Assembly: GCF_900166635.1 (NCBI RefSeq)
Contig: NZ_LT800497.1
Location: 3,768,344 to 3,832,343, forward strand
Source: Oceanobacillus timonensis
Lineage (GTDB): Bacteria; Bacillota; Bacilli; Bacillales; Amphibacillaceae
Length of the DNA: 64,000 bases
Reading direction: 5' to 3'
Each line of letters opens with the position of its first letter. Within the stretch, counting starts at the first letter, position 1. The position numbers and the translations under genes are program-made. Shown here piece after piece: positions 16,842 through 26,531 of this stretch. The notes under the pieces are model-generated. The model was not told where the DNA came from. It did not search any database and saw only the letters and a program-made list of their open reading frames with translations.

Positions 16842-18455
16842 ATGACAACGTTAAAAGATATATTATCTGTACTTCAATTTTCAGATTTAACATTGCTGAA
16901 TGAGCAAGGTGATCTCGAACGGACGGTAGAAATGGTTGATATTACAGAAACACCCGATATCAGGGATTTTACCACGCCGCATTCATTTATTGTAACAACT
17001 GGGATGAATTATAAAGATAATCAATCCGGACTTATCAGTCTTATCCGTGAATTGAATGATATACAAGTTGCGGGTTTAGGCATCAAATTATCCCGATTTT
17101 TAAAAAAATTAGATGATGAAGTTATCGCGTTTGCTAACAAAATACAATTCCCAATCATCGAAATCCCGGAAAGCTGGAACCTCGGCTCGATCACGCACCA
17201 TATATCGTCATTTATCCTGGATGAAGAAACGGAAAAATTACATTTTGCATTAGATACGCAGCAGGAATTAAATGATATGCTGATTCAGGGATTAAATCTG
17301 GATATGATGATTGAACGCTTAAGCAGGCTTATAAAAGTTCCCGTCATGCTGCTTAATCCTTTTCACGAAGTAGAATCCGTGAGCCAGCACTTTCACCAGC
17401 ACTCTGAATTAGTGCAAAAAAATCTTAATTATTTCAGGAGATATTTGAATTCAGAACAAAGCAACGCAAGTCATAAAACTGTTTTCCAGGAAGATTACGC
17501 TATATTTAAAGTTCCCGCATTTAAATACTTTCCATACTATTTAATTATTTCCAATATCAATATGCTCAACTATCCGATTAGCTTATTGACAATCGAACAA
17601 GCAGTAAACATACTAAGTCTTGAGATTTACAAAAATAGTAAAATTAAAGAAGCAGAACAGCGGGATACAGATCACTTTTTCTCATCATTGATGTCAGAAC
17701 AACCAAATAATCTTATTTCGTTGACACAGCATACGGATCTTTTAAAAAAATATCACATCCAATCTTCTGACTTCTATCAAGTAATCATTTGCGGAATCGA
17801 TAAAGGCAAGGATGTAGAAAACAGTGTCTACTTGAATGAGTTATACCAAATGACATTTGAATGGTTGACGCATATGTTTCATAACATTGATCCCACCATC
17901 AGTATATATATGTCAACCGGACAGCGTCGATTTACAATTCTGTTACAGACAGGGCATCACTACTATTACGAATACTGTAAATATATTCAAAAAGAATATC
18001 AACATTTCTTTGATACCACACTTTCCTTTGGTATCGGTAATGAAGTTTCCGAACTTTCTCAGCTGCCATTATCTTTTTTCGAAGCAAATGAAGCCTATGA
18101 TAATAAACATGAAAAAGGCGCGCATGAATTTATAGAGTTGTATAAATCGAAAAGTGTAGAGGAATTATTACAACTTATCCCGGCGAATAAGTTAAAGCCA
18201 TTTATCATGTATACGCTAGGTTCTTTAGCCTATCCAAAAACAACAAAAGGAAAAGAATTGAAAGATACATTAAATGTCTATATGGAAAACCAATGCGATC
18301 TGACAAAGACATCTGAAGAAATTTTCATTCATCGTAATACCGTAAAATACCGCATTAAAAAATGCGAGGAAATACTAGGCCAGTCTGTCGAGTCCCCTGA
18401 CACATCTTTGGGTATTCGCTTGGCTTTATTCGCCTCAGAGAAAATAATGTTATAA
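16842..18455 (+). CDS. pucR: PucR-type transcriptional regulator of purine catabolism
   Basis: PucR activates purine catabolic genes in B. subtilis under nitrogen limitation and senses pathway intermediates. The N-terminal PucR domain (TLKDILSVLQFSDLTLLNEQG, then TPDIRDFTTPHSFIVTTGMNY) is followed by a GGDEF-like middle segment and a C-terminal helix-turn-helix of the CdaR/PucR type: YMENQCDLTKTSEEIFIHRN and TVKYRIKKCEEILG. A frame is open from 16749, but the ATG at 16842 has GAGGAGG 8 bases upstream and begins exactly where family members begin; this gives 537 residues (B. subtilis 531). It is divergent from pucI-allB. Confidence 0.93.
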   Translation: MTTLKDILSVLQFSDLTLLNEQGDLERTVEMVDITETPDIRDFTTPHSFIVTTGMNYKDNQSGLISLIRELNDIQVAGLGIKLSRFLKKLDDEVIAFANKIQFPIIEIPESWNLGSITHHISSFILDEETEKLHFALDTQQELNDMLIQGLNLDMMIERLSRLIKVPVMLLNPFHEVESVSQHFHQHSELVQKNLNYFRRYLNSEQSNASHKTVFQEDYAIFKVPAFKYFPYYLIISNINMLNYPISLLTIEQAVNILSLEIYKNSKIKEAEQRDTDHFFSSLMSEQPNNLISLTQHTDLLKKYHIQSSDFYQVIICGIDKGKDVENSVYLNELYQMTFEWLTHMFHNIDPTISIYMSTGQRRFTILLQTGHHYYYEYCKYIQKEYQHFFDTTLSFGIGNEVSELSQLPLSFFEANEAYDNKHEKGAHEFIELYKSKSVEELLQLIPANKLKPFIMYTLGSLAYPKTTKGKELKDTLNVYMENQCDLTKTSEEIFIHRNTVKYRIKKCEEILGQSVESPDTSLGIRLALFASEKIML

Positions 18456-18518
18456 AATTCTTGGCAGGCAGGGAAGTTATTGCCTTTATAAATGCGATGA
18501 TACTTTTTAGAGTGTATG

Positions 18519-18550
18519 AAAAAGGAGAACCGATAACAGTTCTCCTTTTT
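18519..18550. terminator. bidirectional terminator between pucR and the MFS gene
   Basis: A 12-bp stem, AAAAAGGAGAAC (18519-18530) with GTTCTCCTTTTT (18539-18550), and an 8-base loop between two convergent genes. T-rich runs lie on both sides. Confidence 0.88.
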
Positions 18551-18566
18551 TATTTTTCCATCTTAT

Positions 18567-19817
18567 TTAGTTCGCTAATGTTTTTTTCTGTCTTAACATA
18601 ACCACTAAGAAGAATAACAGTGCTGCTAAAGCAAGAAGGATTGTCGCAATATAGAATGCCAATACTTGTGATCCAGTCACATCACCGATATACCCAGTCA
18701 ATGCTGGAGCAATAACAGATGAACTCATACCGAAGAAGTTAAAGAGCGTCAACGCTCTGGCAACTTTCTCTCCAGGTACAGAATCAGACACATACGTGAT
18801 TAAAACAGGGTCAATTGCCAATTTACCTAACAAGCCATATAAAATCAAAGCGATATAAAGCACGATAGGATTTGGCGCAAATACAGTTAAACTGATGGTT
18901 GCCGCTGCTGCAATTAGCAAGAATAAAATTAATGGCAAACGTTGATGTGCGTTTTTGTCGATATATTTTGTGAATATCAAGGCACCTGGTACAGCTGCAA
19001 CTGCAACTAATGCAGATACATACCCTACAGAACCCTGTTCAAATCCTTTTTCGGAAACAAGGAATGATGGTAACCAGGTAACAATCATGTAATAACCGTA
19101 ACATGTTGCAAAATAAACAAAATAGATAACCAATTGTTTCAGAGAAAATAAACCTTCATTTGTTGCAGAACCTACATCCGGAGCAGCTTCTTGTTCATCT
19201 TCGGCTTCTCCATCTTCTTCGACGGTTGCTTTATCTTGCTTAATAAACAAAATAAATACGAATGTTACAGCCAACGCAATGATAGCAGTCATGTAAAGCA
19301 TATAGTTCCATTGAATTTCAAGACCGCCTACTAAAACGGAAGCACCAATCAACCCAATAACCATACCTAATGCGGAACCACTATTTATAATCGCATTAGC
19401 AAAGCTTTTCTTATCTTTTGGCGTATGTTTAGCTGATAAGGAAAAGGCTGCACCGTAATAAGAACCTGTAGAAAGTCCCGCTAACAGAGCACCGATGTAT
19501 ACTTGCATAATCGTTGCACTCGTACCAATGATAACTGCGGCTAGAGCAAAAACGATAAATGCAGGAATTAACACCTTTTTCTGTCCAAACTTATCAACAA
19601 GTGCTCCTGAAGGAATCTGCATTCCTGTATAAGCAAAGAAATAAACAGAAGCAACAAGTCCCATTTGCGTATTGCTGACATCTCCGAGTGATGCTTGTAT
19701 CTGTGGATATATTGGTGTAAGGATTGTACGATATATCCAGATAGCTACCCACCCTAAACACAATGCCACAATGATCTTTTTGTAATAATTTGGATCATGT
19801 TTCATTGATTTATCCAT
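18567..19817 (-). CDS. MFS transporter (anion/organic-acid-like)
   Basis: Major facilitator protein of 416 residues with about twelve hydrophobic segments. The N-terminal half shows the MFS loop pattern GALVDKFGQKKV between helices 2 and 3, and the segment YYGAAFSLSAKHTPKDKKSF. A central acidic cytosolic loop (about residues 195-213, EEDGEAEDEQEAAPD) separates the two six-helix halves. The start has AAGGGAG upstream. A likely promoter on the minus strand is TTGGAC, 17 bases, TATAAC (complement of 19877-19905). It faces pucR and may belong functionally to the purine region or to the cupin/dehydrogenase genes upstream; the substrate is unknown. Confidence 0.82.
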   Translation of the reverse strand: MDKSMKHDPNYYKKIIVALCLGWVAIWIYRTILTPIYPQIQASLGDVSNTQMGLVASVYFFAYTGMQIPSGALVDKFGQKKVLIPAFIVFALAAVIIGTSATIMQVYIGALLAGLSTGSYYGAAFSLSAKHTPKDKKSFANAIINSGSALGMVIGLIGASVLVGGLEIQWNYMLYMTAIIALAVTFVFILFIKQDKATVEEDGEAEDEQEAAPDVGSATNEGLFSLKQLVIYFVYFATCYGYYMIVTWLPSFLVSEKGFEQGSVGYVSALVAVAAVPGALIFTKYIDKNAHQRLPLILFLLIAAAATISLTVFAPNPIVLYIALILYGLLGKLAIDPVLITYVSDSVPGEKVARALTLFNFFGMSSSVIAPALTGYIGDVTGSQVLAFYIATILLALAALLFFLVVMLRQKKTLAN

Positions 19818-19876
19818 GATATGACACGCTCCCTTTTTTTATAATGTATATATTTGATTTCTTAATTAAATTGTAG

Positions 19877-19905
19877 GTTATAAACGGGTAAATAACATTG
19901 TCCAA
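19877..19905 (-). promoter_or_regulatory. sigma-A-like promoter of the MFS gene
   Basis: Minus strand TTGGAC (complement of 19900-19905), 17-base spacer, TATAAC (complement of 19877-19882), about 60 bases before the MFS start. The remaining bases up to 20170 show no gene. Confidence 0.5.
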
Positions 19906-20170
19906 TTTTGACAAAAACACATGTTACATTACACATTTTAGACAAAAGACACGATTTCCAAATTGAAATGGTTCGTTTCAGCTTCCTTATCGCATACTTT
20001 ATTATTCCCATTTCACACATTTTAAAAAGTCTTTTAGGAAACTCCACTTATTCCCAACAGAAAAATACTTCTCACCGATTTTTTATGAGAAGTATAAAAC
20101 AGATTCTATTCCGTAGAGGCCCACTCTTTTTATCTAAACAACAAATCCACTTCATAATAGGATACGAAAA

Positions 20171-20554
20171 TTATTCGTGGTTATGTGGAATAAAACCTAT
20201 TGGTGTTGGCCCTGCTATTCCAATCATGACGAAATCTTCATCTGAGTTATTTGTCATTCCATGCTTTTCTCCTGCACGTGCAACAATCACATCACCAGCC
20301 TTAATTGGAACCATTTCCCCACACTCCGGATAAAAATCAGCGGTTCCTTCGATAATAATCCAAATATCATCGGCATTTTCATGCGAATGAATCGGCAAAG
20401 TCTGCCCGGGGCGCATACACCACACAGCTCCCACAGTATGAGATGTTTCATAGAAAATCTGTTTTGTCGCTGCTTCTTCTCGGAAAGTTTGAATATCCGG
20501 CCAATGGAAAATACGGTTGTTAAAATCTTCTCGCTCTCTTTTTTTCAATATCAT
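20171..20554 (-). CDS. single-domain cupin protein
   Basis: A 127-residue cupin. The metal-binding pattern appears as LPIHSHENADDIWIIIEG (two His, then Glu position replaced by the acidic pair before IW) and GEKHGMTN (second-motif His). The frame continues upstream to 20602, but AAAGGAG lies before the ATG at 20554, so I use that start. It lies about 110 bases downstream of the 2-hydroxyacid dehydrogenase on the same strand and may share its transcript. Function is unknown: small cupins include isomerases, dioxygenases and sugar-acid binding proteins. Confidence 0.75.
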   Translation of the reverse strand: MILKKREREDFNNRIFHWPDIQTFREEAATKQIFYETSHTVGAVWCMRPGQTLPIHSHENADDIWIIIEGTADFYPECGEMVPIKAGDVIVARAGEKHGMTNNSDEDFVMIGIAGPTPIGFIPHNHE

Positions 20555-20665
20555 TGTATTTTCTCCTTTAGCTTTTAAAATGCCACATCCATTATTATCC
20601 AATATCTCACATCATATTTTGTAAACAAAACAGGCAGCAGCTCGTTTCCGTAAAACAATCGGCTG

Positions 20666-21625
20666 CTATCTTTGAATCCTATTTTGAGGTCGGCCTTCGA
20701 GGAATGCAATTGTATTATCAAATGCAATGTTAGCACGTAATTCCATCGCTTCATCAGTGAAGAAACCAACGTGCGGCGTTAAGATGACATTCTTAGCATG
20801 TAATAGTTTATAGTCTTTTGAAATAGGCGGTTCCATATCAAATACATCGATACCTGCTCCAGCAATTTTCTCCGTATTTAACGCTTCGGCCAATGCATCA
20901 TTATCAACAATTGGTCCTCGTGCACAATTGATTAGAACAGCAGTTTCTTTCATTTGTTCTAATTTTTCTTTGGAGATGAGTCCTTTGGTGCTTGGTAGTA
21001 ACGGCAAATGCAATGAAACAATATCCGATTGTTTTAATAATTGGTCTAATTCCATATATTCCATGTCTAAGGTTGCTGCTTCGGGATTTTTTCGCGCGCT
21101 GTCTGAAGCAATTAATTTAGCACCAAATGCGTTGAACAGACGTGCAGTCATCATACCAATCTTCCCCGTTCCAATCAGACCAACTGTTTTTCCTTTGATT
21201 TCGCTGCCTTGAAATGATCCCGGGAAATGATCAGCGCGAATTTCTTTGTCACCGCGGGTGATATGGCGATACAAGTCCAATGTAAGGCCGATTGTTAATT
21301 CCGCAACTGCCTGATTCGCATAACCTGCTGCATTGCAAATCATAAAATTCTGTTGACTACCCTGGGGGACTTCTACATGGTCAACACCTGTAAAAGCAAC
21401 ATTGATTAACTGTAATTGATCATTCTGTTCCATTGCTTCTGCTGGATAAGGATTATTCGCAATCATAATTATATCTGCACCCTCACTGCGCTTTGCTAAT
21501 TCTGCCGAATCCGTTGTTTTCTGATTATAATAGACAAATTCATGCCCTTTCTCTCTAATAGGCTCCGCTAACTTCTCAATAAGCGCCTCTGACACATGTA
21601 AAGGTTCCAATAGTTTAACTAACAT
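20666..21625 (-). CDS. D-2-hydroxyacid dehydrogenase (NAD-dependent)
   Basis: D-isomer specific 2-hydroxyacid dehydrogenase of 319 residues. The Rossmann motif is GLIGTGKIGMMTARLF. The catalytic triad is visible as Arg in NCARGPIVDNDAL, Glu in IDVFDMEPPIS and His in LTPHVGFFTDEA. The frame opens at 21634, but the ribosome site AGAAGGG abuts that ATG; the ATG at 21625 is 9 bases from it and is the better start. A Rex-type operator overlaps its promoter, so it is probably induced when NADH is high and serves to regenerate NAD+. Glyoxylate/hydroxypyruvate reduction would fit the nearby purine pathway but is only inference; phosphoglycerate or lactate are alternatives. Confidence 0.85.
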   Translation of the reverse strand: MLVKLLEPLHVSEALIEKLAEPIREKGHEFVYYNQKTTDSAELAKRSEGADIIMIANNPYPAEAMEQNDQLQLINVAFTGVDHVEVPQGSQQNFMICNAAGYANQAVAELTIGLTLDLYRHITRGDKEIRADHFPGSFQGSEIKGKTVGLIGTGKIGMMTARLFNAFGAKLIASDSARKNPEAATLDMEYMELDQLLKQSDIVSLHLPLLPSTKGLISKEKLEQMKETAVLINCARGPIVDNDALAEALNTEKIAGAGIDVFDMEPPISKDYKLLHAKNVILTPHVGFFTDEAMELRANIAFDNTIAFLEGRPQNRIQR

Positions 21626-21671
21626 ACAATCCATCCCTTCTTTCTATTTTATTTGTTGCTGACACCGATCC

Positions 21672-21697
21672 ATTATAGTTTGTGAAATTTTTCACAA
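21672..21697 (-). promoter_or_regulatory. Rex-type operator over the -10 region of the dehydrogenase gene
   Basis: TTGTGAAATTTTTCACAA (21680-21697) is an inverted repeat with 8-bp arms that matches the Rex consensus TTGTGAA-n4-TTCACAA. On the minus strand a perfect TATAAT (complement of 21672-21677) follows directly, 46 bases before the dehydrogenase start, so bound Rex would block the promoter. Rex releases DNA when NADH rises relative to NAD+. Confidence 0.8.
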
Positions 21698-21951
21698 TAT
21701 ATATATATTTATTTATAATAGCCTGTTCTTTCTATTTTGTCAATTCATCCACCAAATTAAAATGCATTTATTTTTGTATGCTTGGCTTTACTACTTAAGG
21801 GAACACTTTCTTAAAAACCACGGTCAAAAACGATTGTATTTTCTGTCTACACACCTAGCAATTATTCTCTTTCTGGTGTCCAATCAGCATCAAAATTCTT
21901 TTTATAATGGAGGCTCTTGTCAAATGTTTTAAGAAGTCCAAAACGTCATTT

Positions 21952-21980
21952 CGTATTCATTGATTTTCATAATGAATACG
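21952..21980 (+). promoter_or_regulatory. inverted repeat upstream of the DASS carrier gene
   Basis: CGTATTCATT (21952-21961) and AATGAATACG (21971-21980) form a perfect 10-bp inverted repeat around 9 bases, 43 bases before the start codon. There is no T-run after it, so an operator or leader hairpin is more likely than a terminator. Confidence 0.5.
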
Positions 21981-22022
21981 TTTACAATTTTAGTAGATTT
22001 AGACTATAAAGGAGTGAAAAGG

Positions 22023-23690
22023 ATGATTACCACTACTTGGAATTGGCTTTGGGAAAAGCATGATCAGATAAAAGATATGTTTCGATTTTTCATTAAACCA
22101 GGAAGCATTACGGAACAGAAGAAATGGAGCAAGCCTGATGATGCCAGTGGAGGAAGTAACGGAAACGGAGATAACAATGGCAACGGGGATAAAGAAAAGC
22201 GCACTTATTCTCCAGTACAACTTATAGGTCTAATAGCTGGTCCGCTATTATTTTTGATTATTTTATTATTCGTTTCTCCGGAAGGGCTGTCCGGAGAAGG
22301 ACAGGCTGTTTTAGCCAGTACTATTTGGATTGCTATATGGTGGATGACGGAAGCAATACCGATTCCAGCCACAGCATTACTGCCGATTATTTTATTTCCT
22401 TTAACAAACGGTTTGGACCTCGGAGAAACAACTTCTGCTTATGGAGACGACACCATTTTCTTATTTATGGGCGGTTTTGTATTGGCACTGGCGATGGAAA
22501 AATGGAATCTACATAGAAGAATCGCTATTAATATCATCTCTTTGATGGGGACAAATACCGATCGCATTGTTCTTGGTTTTATGGTTGCCACAGGGTTTTT
22601 ATCGATGTGGATATCCAATAGTGCAACGGCCATGATGATGGTGCCGATTGGATTAGCTATTATTTACCAGGTTTCGGATACAATCAAGCAAGAAACCGGT
22701 GTGGAATCTTCCAAAAAGAACTTTGCATTTGGAAAATCATTGATGCTTGGTATCGCATATTCTGCTTCTCTTGGTGGCATGGCTACATTAATTGGTACAC
22801 CGCCAAATGCCATATTGGCAGGATCTGTGAATACGATGTACGGGGTTAATTTATCTTTTGCTTCATGGATGTTATTCGGGGTACCATTTGCATGGATATT
22901 TATCTTTATTGTCTGGTACTATTTAACAAAAATTGCTTTTCCTTTAAAAACGAAAAAATTGCCTGAAGGAAAGAAAATAATCGATGATGAAAAGAAGAAA
23001 CTCGGATCTGCGTCCTATGAAGAAAAAGCTGTTTTTGTCATTTTTATTTTAACGGCATTAGCTTGGATTTCCCGTTCGTTCTTCCTTGATAAACTTAATC
23101 CGAATATTGATGACGCTATCATTGCCTTGGCAGCTGCCATTATCTTGTTTTTAATTCCTGCCAAGAATAAAAAGGGAGACCATTTAATTGACTGGAACAG
23201 TGCCGCCAAACTTCCTTGGGGTGTTTTGCTCCTATTTGGCGGCGGGTTGTCTATTGCTGCCGGATTCACTTCATCTGGACTATCCGAGTGGCTCGGAGAA
23301 CAATTAACAGCATTACAGGGAGTCCATCTCATCATTATTGTTCTGGCTGTAACTGCCCTTGTTAATTTCTTAACGGAAATTACATCCAATACAGCAACAG
23401 CGACGATGATGTTTCCAATTATGGCAGCACTGGCAGCAGCCATTGATGTGCACCCGTTCGTCTTAATGTTCGCTGCGTCATTAGCTGCATCCTGTGCATT
23501 TATGCTTCCTGTAGCAACGCCGCCAAATGCCGTTGTTTTCGGATCCGGTTATCTGCGTACTCCAGAGATGGCCAAAGCAGGATTTGCCTTAAATATTCTA
23601 GGAATTATTTTAGTTACTCTAACCGTTTATGTATTGGTTCCTTTGTTCTTAGGGATTGATATAGGAAGTTATCCAGAAAGCTTCAGATAA
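22023..23690 (+). CDS. DASS-family sodium/di- or tricarboxylate symporter
   Basis: A 555-residue carrier of the divalent anion:Na+ symporter (SLC13) family. Landmarks are WMTEAIPIPATALLPI, FLFMGGFVLALAMEKWNLH, WISNSATAMMMVPIG, LIGTPPNAILAG and, in the second half, the pseudo-symmetric LTEITSNTATATMMFP and LPVATPPNAVVFGSG. The paired SNT motifs bind sodium and carboxylate. The N-terminus has about 65 cytosolic residues before the first helix, including a glycine/asparagine-rich linker at about 40-58. The ATG at 22023 has AAAGGAG 8 bases upstream; the frame is open from 21960. Substrate (malate, succinate, citrate or similar) cannot be fixed. It is divergent from the Rex-controlled dehydrogenase. 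Confidence 0.9.
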   Translation: MITTTWNWLWEKHDQIKDMFRFFIKPGSITEQKKWSKPDDASGGSNGNGDNNGNGDKEKRTYSPVQLIGLIAGPLLFLIILLFVSPEGLSGEGQAVLASTIWIAIWWMTEAIPIPATALLPIILFPLTNGLDLGETTSAYGDDTIFLFMGGFVLALAMEKWNLHRRIAINIISLMGTNTDRIVLGFMVATGFLSMWISNSATAMMMVPIGLAIIYQVSDTIKQETGVESSKKNFAFGKSLMLGIAYSASLGGMATLIGTPPNAILAGSVNTMYGVNLSFASWMLFGVPFAWIFIFIVWYYLTKIAFPLKTKKLPEGKKIIDDEKKKLGSASYEEKAVFVIFILTALAWISRSFFLDKLNPNIDDAIIALAAAIILFLIPAKNKKGDHLIDWNSAAKLPWGVLLLFGGGLSIAAGFTSSGLSEWLGEQLTALQGVHLIIIVLAVTALVNFLTEITSNTATATMMFPIMAALAAAIDVHPFVLMFAASLAASCAFMLPVATPPNAVVFGSGYLRTPEMAKAGFALNILGIILVTLTVYVLVPLFLGIDIGSYPESFR

Positions 23691-23694
23691 TCCT

Positions 23695-23729
23695 AAAAAA
23701 CCGGACATTCGATTTTTGTCCGGTTTTTT
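23695..23729 (+). terminator. terminator of the DASS gene
   Basis: A 12-bp stem AAAAAACCGGAC (23695-23706) with GTCCGGTTTTTT (23718-23729), starting 5 bases after the stop. Confidence 0.9.
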
Positions 23730-23793
23730 CATGCTGCATATTCTACTTTCAATGGCGCTGCTTTATTTCTTCTATTTATCGAATGAAGGTGCA

Positions 23794-24999
23794 TTAACTA
23801 CTGGAGGCTGTTTTACTTATTCCTTTTTGCACAAGTGTAACAAAAATCAAATAACCTATCGGCAATATCCCCGCAAGCCATACGAGCGCATGCCATCCCG
23901 CTTGATTCCAAATAGGCCCCACTGCCGTACTGCCAAACGCTACACCAATATAGTAGGACACAAGATACAAACTGGAGGCACTCCCCTTATGATGCGTTGC
24001 CTGCTCTGTTACAAATGTCGCCGTTAACGAATGAGCGGTAAAAAATCCCAGACAAATCACACATAAACCGGCAATAATCCATGGCAGCGATACAATGGTT
24101 GTCATGAAAATCCCTGCAGATAATGTAATGATTCCAGCAATACGAACATTATTCAGCCCTAACGAACCGGCAAGCCATCCGGCAGTTGGAGCACCAACAA
24201 CGCCAAATCCATACGCTAGAAAAGTATATGAAATCGCCTGAGGGGAAAGAAAGAATGGGTCTCCTTCCAAATAAAACGGCAAATACGTCCATACAGAAGT
24301 AAACGAAACTTGAAAAATAATTCCCATACCGAAAAATAAAAGCATGACCGGGTTTTTGATATGAAAAACCATTCCTTCGATGTCTTTTCGAAATGGAAGA
24401 TAACTGTATTCAAAGAATTGCGATTTGGGAAGAAAGATGATGACGACGGCCGCAATCAACACACCTGCCCCTGCAAAAATATAAAATATCGTCTGCCAAG
24501 CAAGGTCTTCAATGAGATAACTGGCCACGACCCTACCTACCATTCCTCCAAAAGCATTGCTAGCTATGTATAAGGCTGTTGCAATTCCTATACTTGAACG
24601 GTCAATCTCTTCATTGATATAAGCAAGCGATGCTGCAGGCAAACCAGCCATAGCAAAACCTTGGATGAATCGCATCAAAATAAAAAAAGCAAAAGAATCT
24701 GTCATTGCAATGAAAAAAAACAGAATAACGGAAACAAGCAAGGAATACTTGATAAGCGGAACCCTGCCAATCCGGTCCGAATAAAATCCAAGGATAATTA
24801 ATCCAAGAATTAATCCAAAAACGTTCATGGATAAAGGCAAAGTAGCTTCTGACACAGACACGTTAAAATCTCTGGCAAAAACCGGCGATAATGGTTGAAC
24901 CACATACAGACTTGCAAATATAAAAAAAGAAGCCGCTGCTAAGCATAAAGTAATTTTCCAAAAATAAAAATCTGTTTTATGATATTTCCTCTTTTCCAT
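23794..24999 (-). CDS. MFS transporter, YnfM-like
   Basis: A 401-residue major facilitator protein. The loop-2/3 motif is GFYSDRIGRVPLIKYSL and the first half continues with ARDFNVSVSEATLPLSMNVFG, FIQGFAMAGLPAASLAYI and GMVGRVVASYL, resembling the YnfM/arabinose-efflux-like branch. The second half contains SLYLVSYYIGVAFGSTAVGPIW. A start at 25023 is possible, but AAGGAG lies 9 bases before the ATG at 24999, which I use. It is monocistronic as far as I can see and its substrate is unknown; a role in efflux of small organic molecules is the usual guess for this branch. Confidence 0.85.
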   Translation of the reverse strand: MEKRKYHKTDFYFWKITLCLAAASFFIFASLYVVQPLSPVFARDFNVSVSEATLPLSMNVFGLILGLIILGFYSDRIGRVPLIKYSLLVSVILFFFIAMTDSFAFFILMRFIQGFAMAGLPAASLAYINEEIDRSSIGIATALYIASNAFGGMVGRVVASYLIEDLAWQTIFYIFAGAGVLIAAVVIIFLPKSQFFEYSYLPFRKDIEGMVFHIKNPVMLLFFGMGIIFQVSFTSVWTYLPFYLEGDPFFLSPQAISYTFLAYGFGVVGAPTAGWLAGSLGLNNVRIAGIITLSAGIFMTTIVSLPWIIAGLCVICLGFFTAHSLTATFVTEQATHHKGSASSLYLVSYYIGVAFGSTAVGPIWNQAGWHALVWLAGILPIGYLIFVTLVQKGISKTASSS

Positions 25000-25221
25000 T
25001 CCAAAACACTCCTTATATGTCATTATACTAGGAAAACGGAAACATTCATCCTATTTTCAATAAAATTATTATTGAATATTTTCATATAGAAGGAGCGCCT
25101 TACCCATATCGTGTTCATGAAGCAATTCGATATGAACCTAAAAAGAAATCTTTATAAAAAATCCATTTAAGAACAACTTGTTTCGTTTCACTGTGAAACA
25201 GCGATTGATCTATTCTTTCCT

Positions 25222-26151
25222 TTAAATAAACAGTCCAAGCCATATAGCAGTGGCAAAAGCAGATAATAGCAGCTTTTTCTCATCATTTGTTACTTTCTCT
25301 ATATCATCAATATCCATTTTAATCATAAGATAGATCGCATAAACGAGGAGAATGGCAGCACCAATGGCTCCAACTGGACGTGTTAAAGCTGTCCAAAGCA
25401 GGAACAAACCAACGATAATAAAGTAAAGCATCGCAGGTAATTTTGCACCTCTTGCTCCGAAAATGTTCTCTGCCCAGACAACGGAGGTTTGCTTAAAAGG
25501 GACTGCTTTTCGATCAGCATGCCGATCTGGAATATGATGAACCATTACCCAAGCCATACACCAGATGGCATTAATAAGCCCGTTCTGCCATGCCCAAACA
25601 GGAACTTGTCCAAGTAAAATCCAAGGAGCAGCAATTCCCAACATCAGCATCGTTGGAAATAAACTGAGCCATTCTCCTACAAACGGATAATAAGCAAATT
25701 GAAATGGCCTTAATGAATAAGATACGGCGCCCCAAATACCAATAAAGGTCAATACTGCAAATTCTGTAAGTCCAAGGAAAGCAAACAGTACAGCCATCGC
25801 CAGCAGAAAAGCTGTCATCCAAATCCCTAATTGCTTCAGCATCCCTACAGACATGGTACCTGTCTGTAGTACTCTGCTTCCTCCGGATAGAATGCCTGGA
25901 CTATATTGATCGGTGCCGGATTGATAATCGGCAATATCATTTAAGGTATGCGTCAACATGCCGTGAATACACACAGCGCCGATTAATAGTACAGAAGCAA
26001 CACCCATTACAGCGCCTGCTGACAAATCTGTATAAAATAAAAGCGGCAATATGGTTGATAGAATGGTTGCTACACTGGAAAATACAACAGCAATAAGACG
26101 TAATAACATTCCGATACTTTTTCGGGTGATAGCTGGTTGTGCGGGAATCAT
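25222..26151 (-). CDS. UbiA-superfamily prenyltransferase
   Basis: A membrane protein of about 309 residues with eight or nine hydrophobic helices. The first aspartate-rich motif is NDIADYQSGTD, followed by SPGILSGGSRVLQTG; the second is PDRHADRKAVPFKQTS. Together these are the Mg-diphosphate binding sites of UbiA/MenA-type enzymes, which attach a prenyl chain to an aromatic acceptor. It is divergent from typical MenA and stands alone, so the acceptor is unknown. The start is uncertain: the frame opens at 26187, but AGAAGG precedes the ATG at 26151 by 9 bases and I favour that. Confidence 0.8.
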   Translation of the reverse strand: MIPAQPAITRKSIGMLLRLIAVVFSSVATILSTILPLLFYTDLSAGAVMGVASVLLIGAVCIHGMLTHTLNDIADYQSGTDQYSPGILSGGSRVLQTGTMSVGMLKQLGIWMTAFLLAMAVLFAFLGLTEFAVLTFIGIWGAVSYSLRPFQFAYYPFVGEWLSLFPTMLMLGIAAPWILLGQVPVWAWQNGLINAIWCMAWVMVHHIPDRHADRKAVPFKQTSVVWAENIFGARGAKLPAMLYFIIVGLFLLWTALTRPVGAIGAAILLVYAIYLMIKMDIDDIEKVTNDEKKLLLSAFATAIWLGLFI

Positions 26152-26187
26152 TGTCATCATCCTTCTATGCATTCGATTTTCATTCAC

Positions 26188-26531
26188 TTCTTTATATTAA
26201 CATACTACTTTTTCCCATGATTTATACAAGACTATTGACAATACAGCTACTAAACACCTCAAATAACCTTTTTTAAGCTTCCTCTTTCAGATACACATTT
26301 TCTTAGCTTCCATATGTTCCACTTTTACTATCCCATCGTTACATGCGTATCCAATCATTCTTTATACTCCTTCTCCCCACTATAACAATTAAAAAAATAG
26401 ATATCTAACCCTTTTCATTACGAATATCTTTACAGTATCATGTGTTGACATAATGGAATGGAGAAAAGAATCTATTACAGAGATGCAAATTCATGGCACA
26501 AGAGAGAAAAAGGCATTTCATAGTGGATATT
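26188..26531. other. AT-rich intergenic region
   Basis: About 340 bases with no gene, no strong hairpin and no clear promoter. It contains the upstream region of the prenyltransferase gene and the 3' flank of the repetitive protein gene, both on the minus strand. Confidence 0.4.

Noticed and set aside
19908..20333. 141-codon plus-strand frame over the cupin gene
   Set aside because: It is antisense to the cupin gene, whose motifs, ribosome site and codon pattern are convincing on the minus strand.
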